DNA of 17,923 bases from contig JAFTNX010000110.1 in NCBI GenBank assembly GCA_017451665.1, positions 1 through 17,923 on the forward strand, given 5' to 3'. Origin of the DNA: Oscillospiraceae bacterium. GTDB lineage: Bacteria > Bacillota > Clostridia > Oscillospirales > Ruminococcaceae. The notes beneath the pieces are model-generated. The model saw nothing but the letters and a program-made list of their open reading frames with translations. It was not told the origin of the DNA and did not search any database. Below, piece after piece: positions 6,797-13,341 of this stretch. The position numbers were made by a program, and so were the translations under genes. Positions within the stretch are counted from its first letter, which is position 1. Each line of letters starts with the position of its first letter.

Positions 6797-7840
6797 ATGA
6801 AGAAAAGATTTCTTGCATTTTTAACTGTGCTTGCTATGGCAGTTACAATGACTGCTTGTGGCAAGGACGACGGTAAAAAAGAAACAGCTGGCACAACTGC
6901 TACAACCCAGTCCGACGGAAAAGACGAAAAGGGTGAAGTTAAAGGTGGCTTTGCTGTAAACGGCACAAAGCTTCTTGACGCAAACGGAAACGAGTTTGTT
7001 TTCAGAGGTGTAAACCACGCACACACATGGTTTAAGGACCAGATGGATACTGCCCTTGAGGCTATTGCTAAAACAGGTTCAAACTCTGTAAGAATTGTTC
7101 TTTCTGACGGTTATCAGTGGCAGAAGGACGACGCTGAATCTGTAAGGAAGATTGTTGACAAGTGCAAAGAGCTTAAAATGATTGCTATTTTAGAAGTTCA
7201 CGACGGAACAGGTAACAACAGCACCGACGCACTTGAATCAGCTTGCAACTACTGGATTGAAATCAAGGATGTTCTTATCGGAAACGAGGCTTATGTTATT
7301 TTAAACATTGCTAACGAATGGACAGGCGACTGGAACAGCAGACTGTGGCGTGATGGTTATGTGTCTGTAATTCCAAAGCTCCGTGACGCAGGTATCAAGA
7401 ACACAATTCTTGTTGACGCAGGTGGCTGGGGACAGTACGGACAGAGTATTTCTGACTACGGTGTGGAAGTATTCAACAGCGACGTGCTTAAAAACACAAT
7501 GTTTGCAGTTCATATGTACGGTACAGCAGGTAAAAACGAAAGCACAATCAAGAAAAATCTTGAGGGCGCTACAAAGCAGAATTTGTGTATCTGTGTAGGC
7601 GAATTTGGCTACAACCACAGCGACGGCGACGTTGATGAGGCGTATATTCTCCAGTACTGCCAAGAAAACAGTATCGGTTATCTTGCATGGAGCTGGAAGG
7701 GCAACGGTGGTGGAGTTGAATACCTTGATATGGCTCACGAATGGGACGGCTCGTGGCTGTCAGCAGACTGGGGCGAAGTTGTTGTAAACGGTAAAAACGG
7801 TATCAGGGAAACTTCAAAAATCTGCTCTGTATTTGAATAA
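6797..7840 (+). CDS. Cell-surface endo-beta-1,4-mannanase, GH5 (subfamily 8-like) lipoprotein
   Basis: Hydrolyses internal beta-1,4-mannosidic bonds of mannan polysaccharides outside the cell. The 347-residue product begins with a lipoprotein signal (MKKRFLAFLTVLAMAVTMTAC) with acylated Cys21, followed by a Lys/Asp/Thr-rich tether to about residue 50. The single catalytic domain shows FRGVNHAHTWF, SVRIVLSDGYQW, LEVHDGTGNN, NIANEW with acid/base Glu174, VDAGGWGQY, FAVHMYGT, VGEFGYN with nucleophile Glu269, and GYLAWSWKGNGG. These are GH5 clan-A motifs, and the HAHTWF and AWSWKGNG blocks point to mannanases rather than cellulases. No carbohydrate-binding or dockerin module is present, so the enzyme is probably membrane-tethered and free of a cellulosome. 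The RBS is GCGAGG. It seems to be a single-gene unit with no sugar transporter beside it. Substrate assignment is by motif only. Confidence 0.9.
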   Translation: MKKRFLAFLTVLAMAVTMTACGKDDGKKETAGTTATTQSDGKDEKGEVKGGFAVNGTKLLDANGNEFVFRGVNHAHTWFKDQMDTALEAIAKTGSNSVRIVLSDGYQWQKDDAESVRKIVDKCKELKMIAILEVHDGTGNNSTDALESACNYWIEIKDVLIGNEAYVILNIANEWTGDWNSRLWRDGYVSVIPKLRDAGIKNTILVDAGGWGQYGQSISDYGVEVFNSDVLKNTMFAVHMYGTAGKNESTIKKNLEGATKQNLCICVGEFGYNHSDGDVDEAYILQYCQENSIGYLAWSWKGNGGGVEYLDMAHEWDGSWLSADWGEVVVNGKNGIRETSKICSVFE

Positions 7841-8216
7841 ATAAAACTGACCTTGCCGAATTAAGGTGAATAGTCATACAGGAGATTTTGTACGTTCTAT
7901 TGAGGAAAACCCTTTTGAAAAAGGGTTGTTCCTCAAACTCCTTTCCTAAAACTTTAGTATTTAATTTGAGCCTGATAGGATTTAACCTATCAGGCTCAAA
8001 TCAGTATTAAAGTCTTTGGAAGGGGGCTCGGGGGAGAACCTTTCTTCAGAAAGGTTTCCACCGATAAATACATATAAATCCTCTATATAGCTATCCACCT
8101 TTAAACCGGCAAGGTTTTTTATTTGGGCAGAATTTATGATTTTTTCTTTTGTTTTTGTTAGCTTTTGGATGTTTCTCCATAAGTTGTAAATAAAGTTTGT
8201 AAAAAGTGAAATTCGC
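7841..8216. other. Intergenic region carrying a structured element and A+T-rich DNA
   Basis: This gap between the mannanase stop and the pheB promoter holds the three-hairpin element at 7902-8063 (separate entry). The flank at 7841-7901 has no clear terminator. The flank at 8064-8216 is A+T-rich; its only feature is a weak AACC/GGTT hairpin followed by six Ts near 8103-8120, too short to call with confidence as the mannanase terminator. A minus-strand open frame here has no ribosome binding site and a low-complexity Lys/Asn-rich translation. Confidence 0.6.
7902..8063 (+). repeat. Three-hairpin structured intergenic element (possible interspersed repeat or noncoding RNA)
   Basis: Three hairpins stand in a row. 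The first (7902-7934) pairs GAGGAAA-ACCCTTT with AAAGGGT-TTCCTC around a bulged G. The central one (7938-8026) has a perfect 16-bp core (7964-7979 with 7986-8001, loop ATTTAA) extended by ACTTTAGTATT/AGTATTAAAGT and by CTCCTTTCC/GGAAGGGGG. The third (8030-8063) has AACCTTTC-TTCA-GAAAGGTT with a G-rich/C-rich outer stem. The outer extensions of the central stem contain four G-U wobbles that all work in plus-strand RNA but would be C-A clashes in minus-strand RNA, which suggests the plus transcript is the folded form. No U tract follows, so it is not a standard terminator. Boundaries and copy number are unknown. Confidence 0.7.
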
Positions 8217-8245
8217 TTGACAATTGTTATGTAAAGTGGTATATT
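8217..8245 (+). promoter_or_regulatory. Housekeeping promoter of the pheB-hom-thrB operon
   Basis: TTGACA (8217-8222), a 17-bp spacer and TATATT (8240-8245). The start near 8252 gives a leader of only about 40 nt, too short for a T-box or a leader-peptide attenuator, so amino-acid control of this promoter would need a protein operator, which is not evident. Confidence 0.8.
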
Positions 8246-8292
8246 TGTATTTGTGATAAATACACTTGTACTTTGGAGGTGGACTTGACAGC

Positions 8293-8733
8293 ATGAACGA
8301 CACCAGACTTGTAGTGGTTAGCTCAGAGGTTTTACCTGATATTATCTTAAAAGTTTTGCAGGCAAAAAGGCTTGAGGCTATCGGCGAGGCAAAATCTTCA
8401 ACAGAGGCTTGTAAAATGGTAGGCATTTCAAGAAGTGCATATTATAAATACAAGGAGCAGGTTTTTGCTTATGAGGAAAAGTTAAATCAGAAGATTGTTT
8501 CCTTTTATCTTGTTCTGCGTGACGAAAAGGGTGTTTTGTCGTCTATTCTCACAAGGCTTTATGAGCTTAATACAAACGTGCTGACAGTTAATCAGAATAT
8601 TCCTGTTGATGATGTTGCAACAGTAACGATTTCTGTAAGATTTGACGGTGCAAATGCTGAGGCTAATCTTGTAAAGGCTGAACTCAGAAAGCTTTACGGT
8701 GTAGTTGATGTGAAAATTATTTCAGGTGAATAA
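8293..8733 (+). CDS. pheB: ACT-domain protein, UPF0735 (PheB) family
   Basis: Small protein of the family annotated PheB in Bacillus, with a C-terminal ACT domain of the type that binds amino acids; its biochemical role is not settled. From the ATG at 8293 it has 146 residues, the usual family length. Residues about 30-54 (EAKSSTEACKMVGISRSAYYKYKE) form a helix-turn-helix-like segment typical of the family, and residues about 70-146 (SFYLVLRDEKGVLSSILTRL onward) form the ACT fold. GGAGG lies 13 bases before this ATG, a long spacing. An in-frame TTG at 8266 would put the ribosome binding site inside the gene, so it is rejected. It is followed after 24 nt by hom, as in many Firmicutes, which suggests a regulatory link to homoserine/threonine synthesis. 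Confidence 0.92.
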   Translation: MNDTRLVVVSSEVLPDIILKVLQAKRLEAIGEAKSSTEACKMVGISRSAYYKYKEQVFAYEEKLNQKIVSFYLVLRDEKGVLSSILTRLYELNTNVLTVNQNIPVDDVATVTISVRFDGANAEANLVKAELRKLYGVVDVKIISGE

Positions 8734-8757
8734 CCTGTTTTTGGAGGAAATATAAAA

Positions 8758-9993
8758 ATGGCAGCTATCGCAATTATCGGACACGGAGTCGTAGGCTCAG
8801 GAACAGTTGAGCTTTTTGAAAAAAATAAGGCTTCTATTGAAAAGAAAATCGGCAGAAAGGTTGAAATCAAGAGAATTCTTGACATCAGAGATTTTTCTGA
8901 CAGCCCATACGCTGAAAAATTCACAAAGAATTTTGATGACATTTTAAACGACAGCGAAATTGAAGTTGTCGCTGAAGTTGTTGGTGGAAAAACTTTTGCT
9001 TATGAATACACAAAGAAGCTTCTTTTAAAAGGAAAGAGCGTTGTTACTTCAAATAAGGAGCTTGTAGCTACACACGGCGCTGAACTTCTTGCTATCGCTA
9101 AGGAAAAGGGCGTAAACTACCTTTTTGAAGCAAGCGTAGGTGGTGGTATTCCGATTATCAGACCACTTAACAAGTGCCTTGCAGGTAACAGTATTCTTAA
9201 AATTTCTGGTATTCTTAACGGTACTACAAACTTCATTTTAACAAAAATGATTAGAGAACAGATGGATTTTGACACTGCACTTAAAATGGCGCAGGAGCTT
9301 GGCTATGCTGAGGCAGACCCTACTGCTGACGTTGAAGGACTTGACGCACAGAGAAAAATCTGTATTCTCGGAAGCCTTGCTTATGGCAAGCACATCTATC
9401 CTGAAAATGTTCACTGTGAAGGTATTACAAAGATTAAGCCTGAGGACGTTCTGTATGCTGAAAATGCTGGCTATGGAATCAAGCTTATCGGTAGCGTAAA
9501 GCAGGTCGGCGACAAGGTTTCAGCTATTGTATGCCCAAGACTTATTTCAAAGACAAATCTTCTTGCGTCAGTTGATGATGTTTATAACGGAATTTCTGTT
9601 GAGGGTGACGGTGTAGGTGATACACTCTTCTACGGTAGAGGTGCAGGAAAGCTCCCTACTGCATCAGCAGTTGTGGGCGACCTTATCGATGCTTTGAAGC
9701 ACAATGAAAGAGCAGTTACAATCGGCTGGGACGACAACGATGATAACAGCTATGTTGTACCATACGAAAGCGTTGAGGTTTCTGTTTATGTAAGAGCTAA
9801 GGCAGAGGATGCTGACAGCCTTAAGAGTAAGCTTTCTGAAACTTTTGGCAAGCTGATTTTCATTGAGAGAAATGGCAGACCTTCTGACGAAATCGCATTT
9901 ATCACTCCTTTGCTTGTTGAAAAGGAAATCAACGATAAGCTTAACGCACTTTCAGATACAATGAGAGTTGAAAGCAAAATCAGACTTCTTTAA
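8758..9993 (+). CDS. hom: Homoserine dehydrogenase
   Basis: Reduces aspartate semialdehyde to homoserine with NAD(P)H, the branch point toward threonine and methionine. The 411-residue protein has an N-terminal nucleotide-binding domain with GHGVVGSG (8-15), SNKELVATHG with Lys100, the catalytic domain with ISGILNGTTNFIL and GYAEADPTADVEGLDAQRK (catalytic Asp196 and Lys200), and a C-terminal ACT regulatory domain (about 330-411) entered by VSVYVRAKAEDADSL. The ACT domain is the expected site of feedback inhibition by threonine. TTGGAGG stands upstream of the ATG. It sits between pheB and thrB and shares their promoter. The length is slightly shorter than the approximately 430 residues common in Bacillus, with all key parts present. 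Confidence 0.97.
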   Translation: MAAIAIIGHGVVGSGTVELFEKNKASIEKKIGRKVEIKRILDIRDFSDSPYAEKFTKNFDDILNDSEIEVVAEVVGGKTFAYEYTKKLLLKGKSVVTSNKELVATHGAELLAIAKEKGVNYLFEASVGGGIPIIRPLNKCLAGNSILKISGILNGTTNFILTKMIREQMDFDTALKMAQELGYAEADPTADVEGLDAQRKICILGSLAYGKHIYPENVHCEGITKIKPEDVLYAENAGYGIKLIGSVKQVGDKVSAIVCPRLISKTNLLASVDDVYNGISVEGDGVGDTLFYGRGAGKLPTASAVVGDLIDALKHNERAVTIGWDDNDDNSYVVPYESVEVSVYVRAKAEDADSLKSKLSETFGKLIFIERNGRPSDEIAFITPLLVEKEINDKLNALSDTMRVESKIRLL

Positions 9994-9998
9994 TGAAA

Positions 9999-10029
9999 AA
10001 GCCACCGAGAAATCGGTGGCTTGATTTTA
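9999..10029 (+). terminator. Intercistronic hairpin with GAAA tetraloop between hom and thrB
   Basis: AAGCCACCGA (9999-10008), GAAA, TCGGTGGCTT (10013-10022): a perfect 10-bp stem closed by a GNRA tetraloop, followed by GATTTTAA, a weak and interrupted T tract. It begins six bases after the hom stop. It may be a leaky terminator that lowers thrB expression, or an RNA-stabilising end for hom mRNA. Confidence 0.6.
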
Positions 10030-10048
10030 ATTGAAAAGAGGAAATTCT

Positions 10049-10936
10049 ATGATTAAAATACAAATTCCCGCTACAAGTGCTAACCTTGGCGCAGGCTTTG
10101 ACGCTCTGGGGCTTGCACTCAGCTTTTATAACTATGCCGAAATGGAAGAAAACGACAGGATAGATATTTCTTCAACAGACGGACTTGACGTGCCATGCGA
10201 CGAAAACAACCTTATCTATAAATCGGTTAAGGATTTGTATGACGTCTGTGGAAAAACATTAAAGGGACTTACTTTAAAACAGACAAGCAACATTCCTATG
10301 ACAAGGGGACTCGGCTCAAGCTCTGCATGTATTATAGCGGGTCTTGTGGGGGCAAACACTATGCTTGGAAACCCACTTACAAAGGACGATTTGGTTGACC
10401 TTGCAGCACAGATTGAAGGTCACCCTGACAACACAGCCCCTGCACTTTTAGGTGGAATTGTTACTGCTGTTTTTGACGGAAAGAAAGTCCACTGGGTTAA
10501 GCAGGAGGTTTATACAAAGCTTAAATTTGTAGCACTTATTCCTGACTTTGAACTTAAAACCGAAAAAGCAAGAGCCTGCCTGCCAAAGGAAATCTCACAC
10601 AAGGACGCTGTTTATAATCTTTCAAGAGCAGCTTTGTTTTCTGCATCTCTCCTTACAGGCAAGTTTGAGAATTTAAGAACAGCTGTCCACGACAGACTTC
10701 ACCAGCCTTACAGAATGGAGCTTATCCCGAATTGCAGAGAGGTTTTTGACATAGCCTATAATCACGGTGCGTATGGCGTTTATATCAGTGGCGCAGGCCC
10801 GACAGTTATGGCGATTGTTGATGAGGAAAACACCTATTTTGGTGGAAAAACCAAGTTTTCTCTTGATAATGCAGGGCTTACAGGCTGGCAAGTAAAAGAA
10901 CTTTACATCGACAATATCGGCACACAGCTCATATAA
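10049..10936 (+). CDS. thrB: Homoserine kinase
   Basis: Phosphorylates homoserine with ATP, the step before threonine synthase. The protein is 295 residues from the ATG at 10049. It belongs to the GHMP kinase superfamily: N-terminal IPATSANLGAGFDALGLAL, the ATP-binding motif MTRGLGSSSACI (about 84-95), IEGHPDNTAPALLGG (the homoserine/phosphate loop), and the C-terminal GVYISGAGPTVMAIV motif. An in-frame TTG 18 nt upstream exists, but AGAGGAA lies six bases before the ATG at 10049 and family members begin with M-I-K/R-I-x-V-P-A-T-S, so the ATG is chosen. It lies 55 nt after hom and is the last gene of the operon; thrC is not in the window. Confidence 0.97.
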   Translation: MIKIQIPATSANLGAGFDALGLALSFYNYAEMEENDRIDISSTDGLDVPCDENNLIYKSVKDLYDVCGKTLKGLTLKQTSNIPMTRGLGSSSACIIAGLVGANTMLGNPLTKDDLVDLAAQIEGHPDNTAPALLGGIVTAVFDGKKVHWVKQEVYTKLKFVALIPDFELKTEKARACLPKEISHKDAVYNLSRAALFSASLLTGKFENLRTAVHDRLHQPYRMELIPNCREVFDIAYNHGAYGVYISGAGPTVMAIVDEENTYFGGKTKFSLDNAGLTGWQVKELYIDNIGTQLI

Positions 10937-10947
10937 GCAAAAATAAG

Positions 10948-10974
10948 AAAACCCCCGATTTTTCGGGGGTTTTT
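10948..10974. terminator. Bidirectional terminator between thrB and the GDPD gene
   Basis: ACCCCCGA (10951-10958), loop TTTT, TCGGGGGT (10963-10970), flanked by AAA on the left and TTTT on the right. It ends the thrB operon on the plus strand; read in reverse it has TTTTCTTATTTTT and can end the convergent GDPD transcript. Confidence 0.92.
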
Positions 10975-11003
10975 AGCTTGTGGGTATTTTATAAACAAAG
11001 GTG

Positions 11004-11759
11004 TTATTCCTCTGAATATTCAATTTCGGAAATCTCAATTGCTTTTTCAGGTGGGATATTTTCAAAAATCACAGATTTACAGAATTTAAGCGCCTCTGTG
11101 AGAGTTTCCTCATTTTTGGCAGTCCAGCCAAGCAAAGGACAACCATTTGAAAATGCGTCCATCATAGCTTCCATAGTGATACTTCTCAAATCGTATGCGA
11201 TAAAATCAGGTTGAGCTATGGTGTTGTGGACAATTCCAAATGAGGTGATGTATTTTTTAACGTATTTAAGATTGAATTTCTTTTTGTGGCGTGAAAGGAG
11301 CATACCTCTTGTGATTTCAGGGGCGTTTTTCTTGAACCAGCCCATTCTTAAAGGGTTAAATGACATAACGCACCATTCACCCTTGTAGTTTTTCATAAGT
11401 GAATAAAGTCGCTTTTCTAAAACTCCCACAGGTAAGCCTTCCTTTAGCTCAATAACAAGTGGGACTTTTCCTGCAACTTCCTTTAAAACGTCAGAAAGAA
11501 GTGGAATTTTATCTTCGCTGTCCTTTAAATTAAAAGCTGTCAGCTGTTCATAGGTGAAATCCTCAATTTCAGCCTCAACACCTGTCATTCTCTTTAAGCT
11601 GTTGTCGTGAAAAACCACCAGCTTGCAGTCCTTTGTAAGATGTATGTCAAGCTCGATTGCAAGTCCGTGAAAAACAGCGTTTTTAAATGCAGACATTGAG
11701 TTTTCCGGAAAAGCATCGTTGTGAAGTCCTCTGTGAGCAATAAGTGCAGGGAAGTCCAT
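11004..11759 (-). CDS. Glycerophosphodiester phosphodiesterase family protein
   Basis: Hydrolyses glycerophosphodiesters (phospholipid or teichoic-acid breakdown products) to glycerol 3-phosphate and an alcohol. The 251 residues form one GDPD TIM barrel: LIAHRGLH with catalytic His9 and Arg10, PENS with Glu19, LAIELDIHLTKD with metal ligands Glu36 and Asp38, and VVFHD with catalytic His51. Further family marks are VIELKEG and the late GWTAKNEETLTEAL stretch. No signal peptide or membrane segment is present, so a cytoplasmic location is expected. AAAGGA lies upstream of the ATG and its own promoter is visible. No glycerol-phosphate transporter is adjacent. The GDPD call is firm; the physiological substrate is open. 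Confidence 0.95.
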   Translation of the reverse strand: MDFPALIAHRGLHNDAFPENSMSAFKNAVFHGLAIELDIHLTKDCKLVVFHDNSLKRMTGVEAEIEDFTYEQLTAFNLKDSEDKIPLLSDVLKEVAGKVPLVIELKEGLPVGVLEKRLYSLMKNYKGEWCVMSFNPLRMGWFKKNAPEITRGMLLSRHKKKFNLKYVKKYITSFGIVHNTIAQPDFIAYDLRSITMEAMMDAFSNGCPLLGWTAKNEETLTEALKFCKSVIFENIPPEKAIEISEIEYSEE

Positions 11760-11794
11760 AAAACCATTCCTTTCAAAAGTTTTTTCCTAATTGA

Positions 11795-11823
11795 AGTATA
11801 ACATTTTTAGTTTACTATTTCAA
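11795..11823 (-). promoter_or_regulatory. Housekeeping promoter of the GDPD gene
   Basis: On the minus strand, TTGAAA (11823-11818), a 17-bp spacer, and TATACT (11800-11795), about 36 bp before the ATG. Confidence 0.72.
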
Positions 11824-11902
11824 GGCGGAATTTTGTGAACGTTTTTTATAAATTTAACATAAAATTTATATATTCTGTCACAGATTAAACATAATAATCA
11901 TA

Positions 11903-11908
11903 TATAAT
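11903..11908 (+). promoter_or_regulatory. Candidate -10 element of the foldase gene
   Basis: A TATAAT lies about 53 bp upstream of the foldase ATG in very A+T-rich DNA. No hexamer close to TTGACA stands 16-18 bp upstream, so the assignment is weak. Confidence 0.35.
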
Positions 11909-11960
11909 TGACTTGTTGTGTAATTTCAGGAACTATGAAAATTAAGGAGGAATTCCCCTG

Positions 11961-13199
11961 ATGAATAAGATTAAAAGAGTTTTGGCATCTGTATGTGCAG
12001 TTGTACTTACTGTTTCAATGCTTACTGCCTGTGGTGGTAAGGACGACAAAAAGGAAACAAAGCTTACTACTTCAATGATTACAGGAACAACAACTGCTGC
12101 TAAGGAACAGATTGATTTTGATAAGCTTGTTATCCCTGAAAAGAAGCTTGTTATTGACGGAAAAGAGGTTGACACAACAGACCTTATCGTTATGACAATC
12201 AATGACAAGTATCAGATTTCTTTTGACGAATACAGATTTTTCTATCAGAGCGCACTTTATGAAACAGGCGTTGATTTTTCACAGATTAAGGAAGATAAGC
12301 TTGATGAATCATATAAGCTTGTAAAGGATTATGTTGAAGACGTAATCAAGGATTTTTATGCTAACTTTATCATTGCTGAAAATAACGGAATTGAAATCAC
12401 TTCAAAAATTGAAGACGAAATCGAGGTTACTTATCAGCAGTATATTGAAGAATACGAGGGTGAAGAAAACTTCAAAAAGCTCCTTATGTCAGAATACTAT
12501 ACAGTTGATGTGTGGAAGCATTTTTGCAGAGCACAGCTCCTTGTAAGCGACATTTACGACGCTCTTTATGACGAAGGTGGAAAATACTATAAGTCAGAGG
12601 ACGACTTCAAGGAATTTGCAAAGACAGAGGATTATATGAGAATTAAGCATATTCTCATTCCTTACGCTGCAATGGCTGAGCTTACAGATGAGGAAATGGA
12701 AGGCTTTGACGAGCTTACTCTTACCAAGAAGCTCACACTTAAAGAAACAGCTTACGAAAAAGTAGATGAAGAAGGAAAGAAGAAGATTGAAGCTGAAACA
12801 AAGAAACACGCTGAAGAAGTTCTCAAGCTTGTAACTGACGGTGGCGACTTTGATAAGCTTATCGAAGAATATAACTGGGACCCAGGTATGGAAAGCTACC
12901 CAGAGGGCTACTTCATCACAGAAAACACAAGCTTTGTTGAGGAATTTATTGACGCTTCATTAAAGCTTAAAATCGGCGAAGTAAGTGGACTTGTTGAATC
13001 AGACTACGGCTATCACATCTTAAAGAGAGAAGCTGTTGATGAAAAGTATGTTGAAGAAAACATTGACGAGCTTTACTACGACTACTTTAACGAATACCTT
13101 ACAGCTGTTGACGCTGAAATGAGAACTGAAATTATTGACAATATGCAGATTACTTATTTTGACGGCTACGAAAAGCTTGACGCAAATTCAGTTTCATAA
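11961..13199 (+). CDS. Parvulin-type peptidyl-prolyl isomerase lipoprotein (PrsA/SurA-like foldase)
   Basis: Extracytoplasmic folding helper that isomerises peptidyl-prolyl bonds of exported proteins. The 412-residue protein has a lipoprotein signal ending MLTAC with acylated Cys24, then a Lys/Thr-rich tether. A helical SurA/PrsA-like N-terminal chaperone domain follows (about 70-215, with QISFDEYRFFYQSALYETG). The parvulin domain (about 226-357) starts YMRIKHILIPYA, includes GGDFDKLIEEYNWDPGME and ends SLKLKIGEVSGLVESDYGYH. A long acidic insertion separates its first strand from the GGDF block. It is larger than Bacillus PrsA (about 290). The RBS AAGGAGG is strong, and a terminator directly follows the gene. 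It appears to be a single-gene unit divergent from the GDPD gene. Confidence 0.92.
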   Translation: MNKIKRVLASVCAVVLTVSMLTACGGKDDKKETKLTTSMITGTTTAAKEQIDFDKLVIPEKKLVIDGKEVDTTDLIVMTINDKYQISFDEYRFFYQSALYETGVDFSQIKEDKLDESYKLVKDYVEDVIKDFYANFIIAENNGIEITSKIEDEIEVTYQQYIEEYEGEENFKKLLMSEYYTVDVWKHFCRAQLLVSDIYDALYDEGGKYYKSEDDFKEFAKTEDYMRIKHILIPYAAMAELTDEEMEGFDELTLTKKLTLKETAYEKVDEEGKKKIEAETKKHAEEVLKLVTDGGDFDKLIEEYNWDPGMESYPEGYFITENTSFVEEFIDASLKLKIGEVSGLVESDYGYHILKREAVDEKYVEENIDELYYDYFNEYLTAVDAEMRTEIIDNMQITYFDGYEKLDANSVS

Positions 13200-13207
13200 A
13201 AAAATCG

Positions 13208-13238
13208 GTGCTGAGAAGAAATTCTCGGCACTTTTTTT
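13208..13238 (+). terminator. Rho-independent terminator of the foldase gene
   Basis: GTGCTGAGAA (13208-13217), GAAA tetraloop, TTCTCGGCAC (13222-13231) with one U-G pair, followed by seven Ts. It begins nine bases after the stop codon. Confidence 0.93.
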
Positions 13239-13281
13239 GCAACAAAGACAATAATTTTTCACACTAAATATATGTAGGCTA

Positions 13282-13310
13282 TTGCAAAAATAAGCATAAT
13301 GATATAAAAT
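13282..13310 (+). promoter_or_regulatory. Probable promoter of the DUF2079 gene
   Basis: TTGCAA (13282-13287), a 17-bp spacer, TAAAAT (13305-13310), 31 bp before the ATG. An overlapping TATAAA at 13303 would give a less favourable 15-bp spacer. Confidence 0.5.
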
Positions 13311-13341
13311 AAGAAGGAAAACAATTAAGGGGTTATTAAAA

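Noticed and set aside
7301..7738. A minus-strand open frame of 145 codons within the mannanase gene
   Set aside because: It is antisense to conserved GH5 motifs including both catalytic glutamates and has no start signals.
8100..8122. A terminator for the mannanase gene formed by AACC/GGTT and a T run
   Set aside because: The stem is only four or five base pairs; too weak to claim.
8246..8292. A T-box or amino-acid riboswitch ahead of hom
   Set aside because: The leader from the mapped-looking promoter is only about 40 nt and has no specifier stem, T-box sequence or terminator/antiterminator pair.
8091..8426. A minus-strand open frame overlapping the pheB promoter and 5' end
   Set aside because: It has Lys/Asn-rich low-complexity sequence, no ribosome binding site, and overlaps a strong plus-strand promoter and gene.
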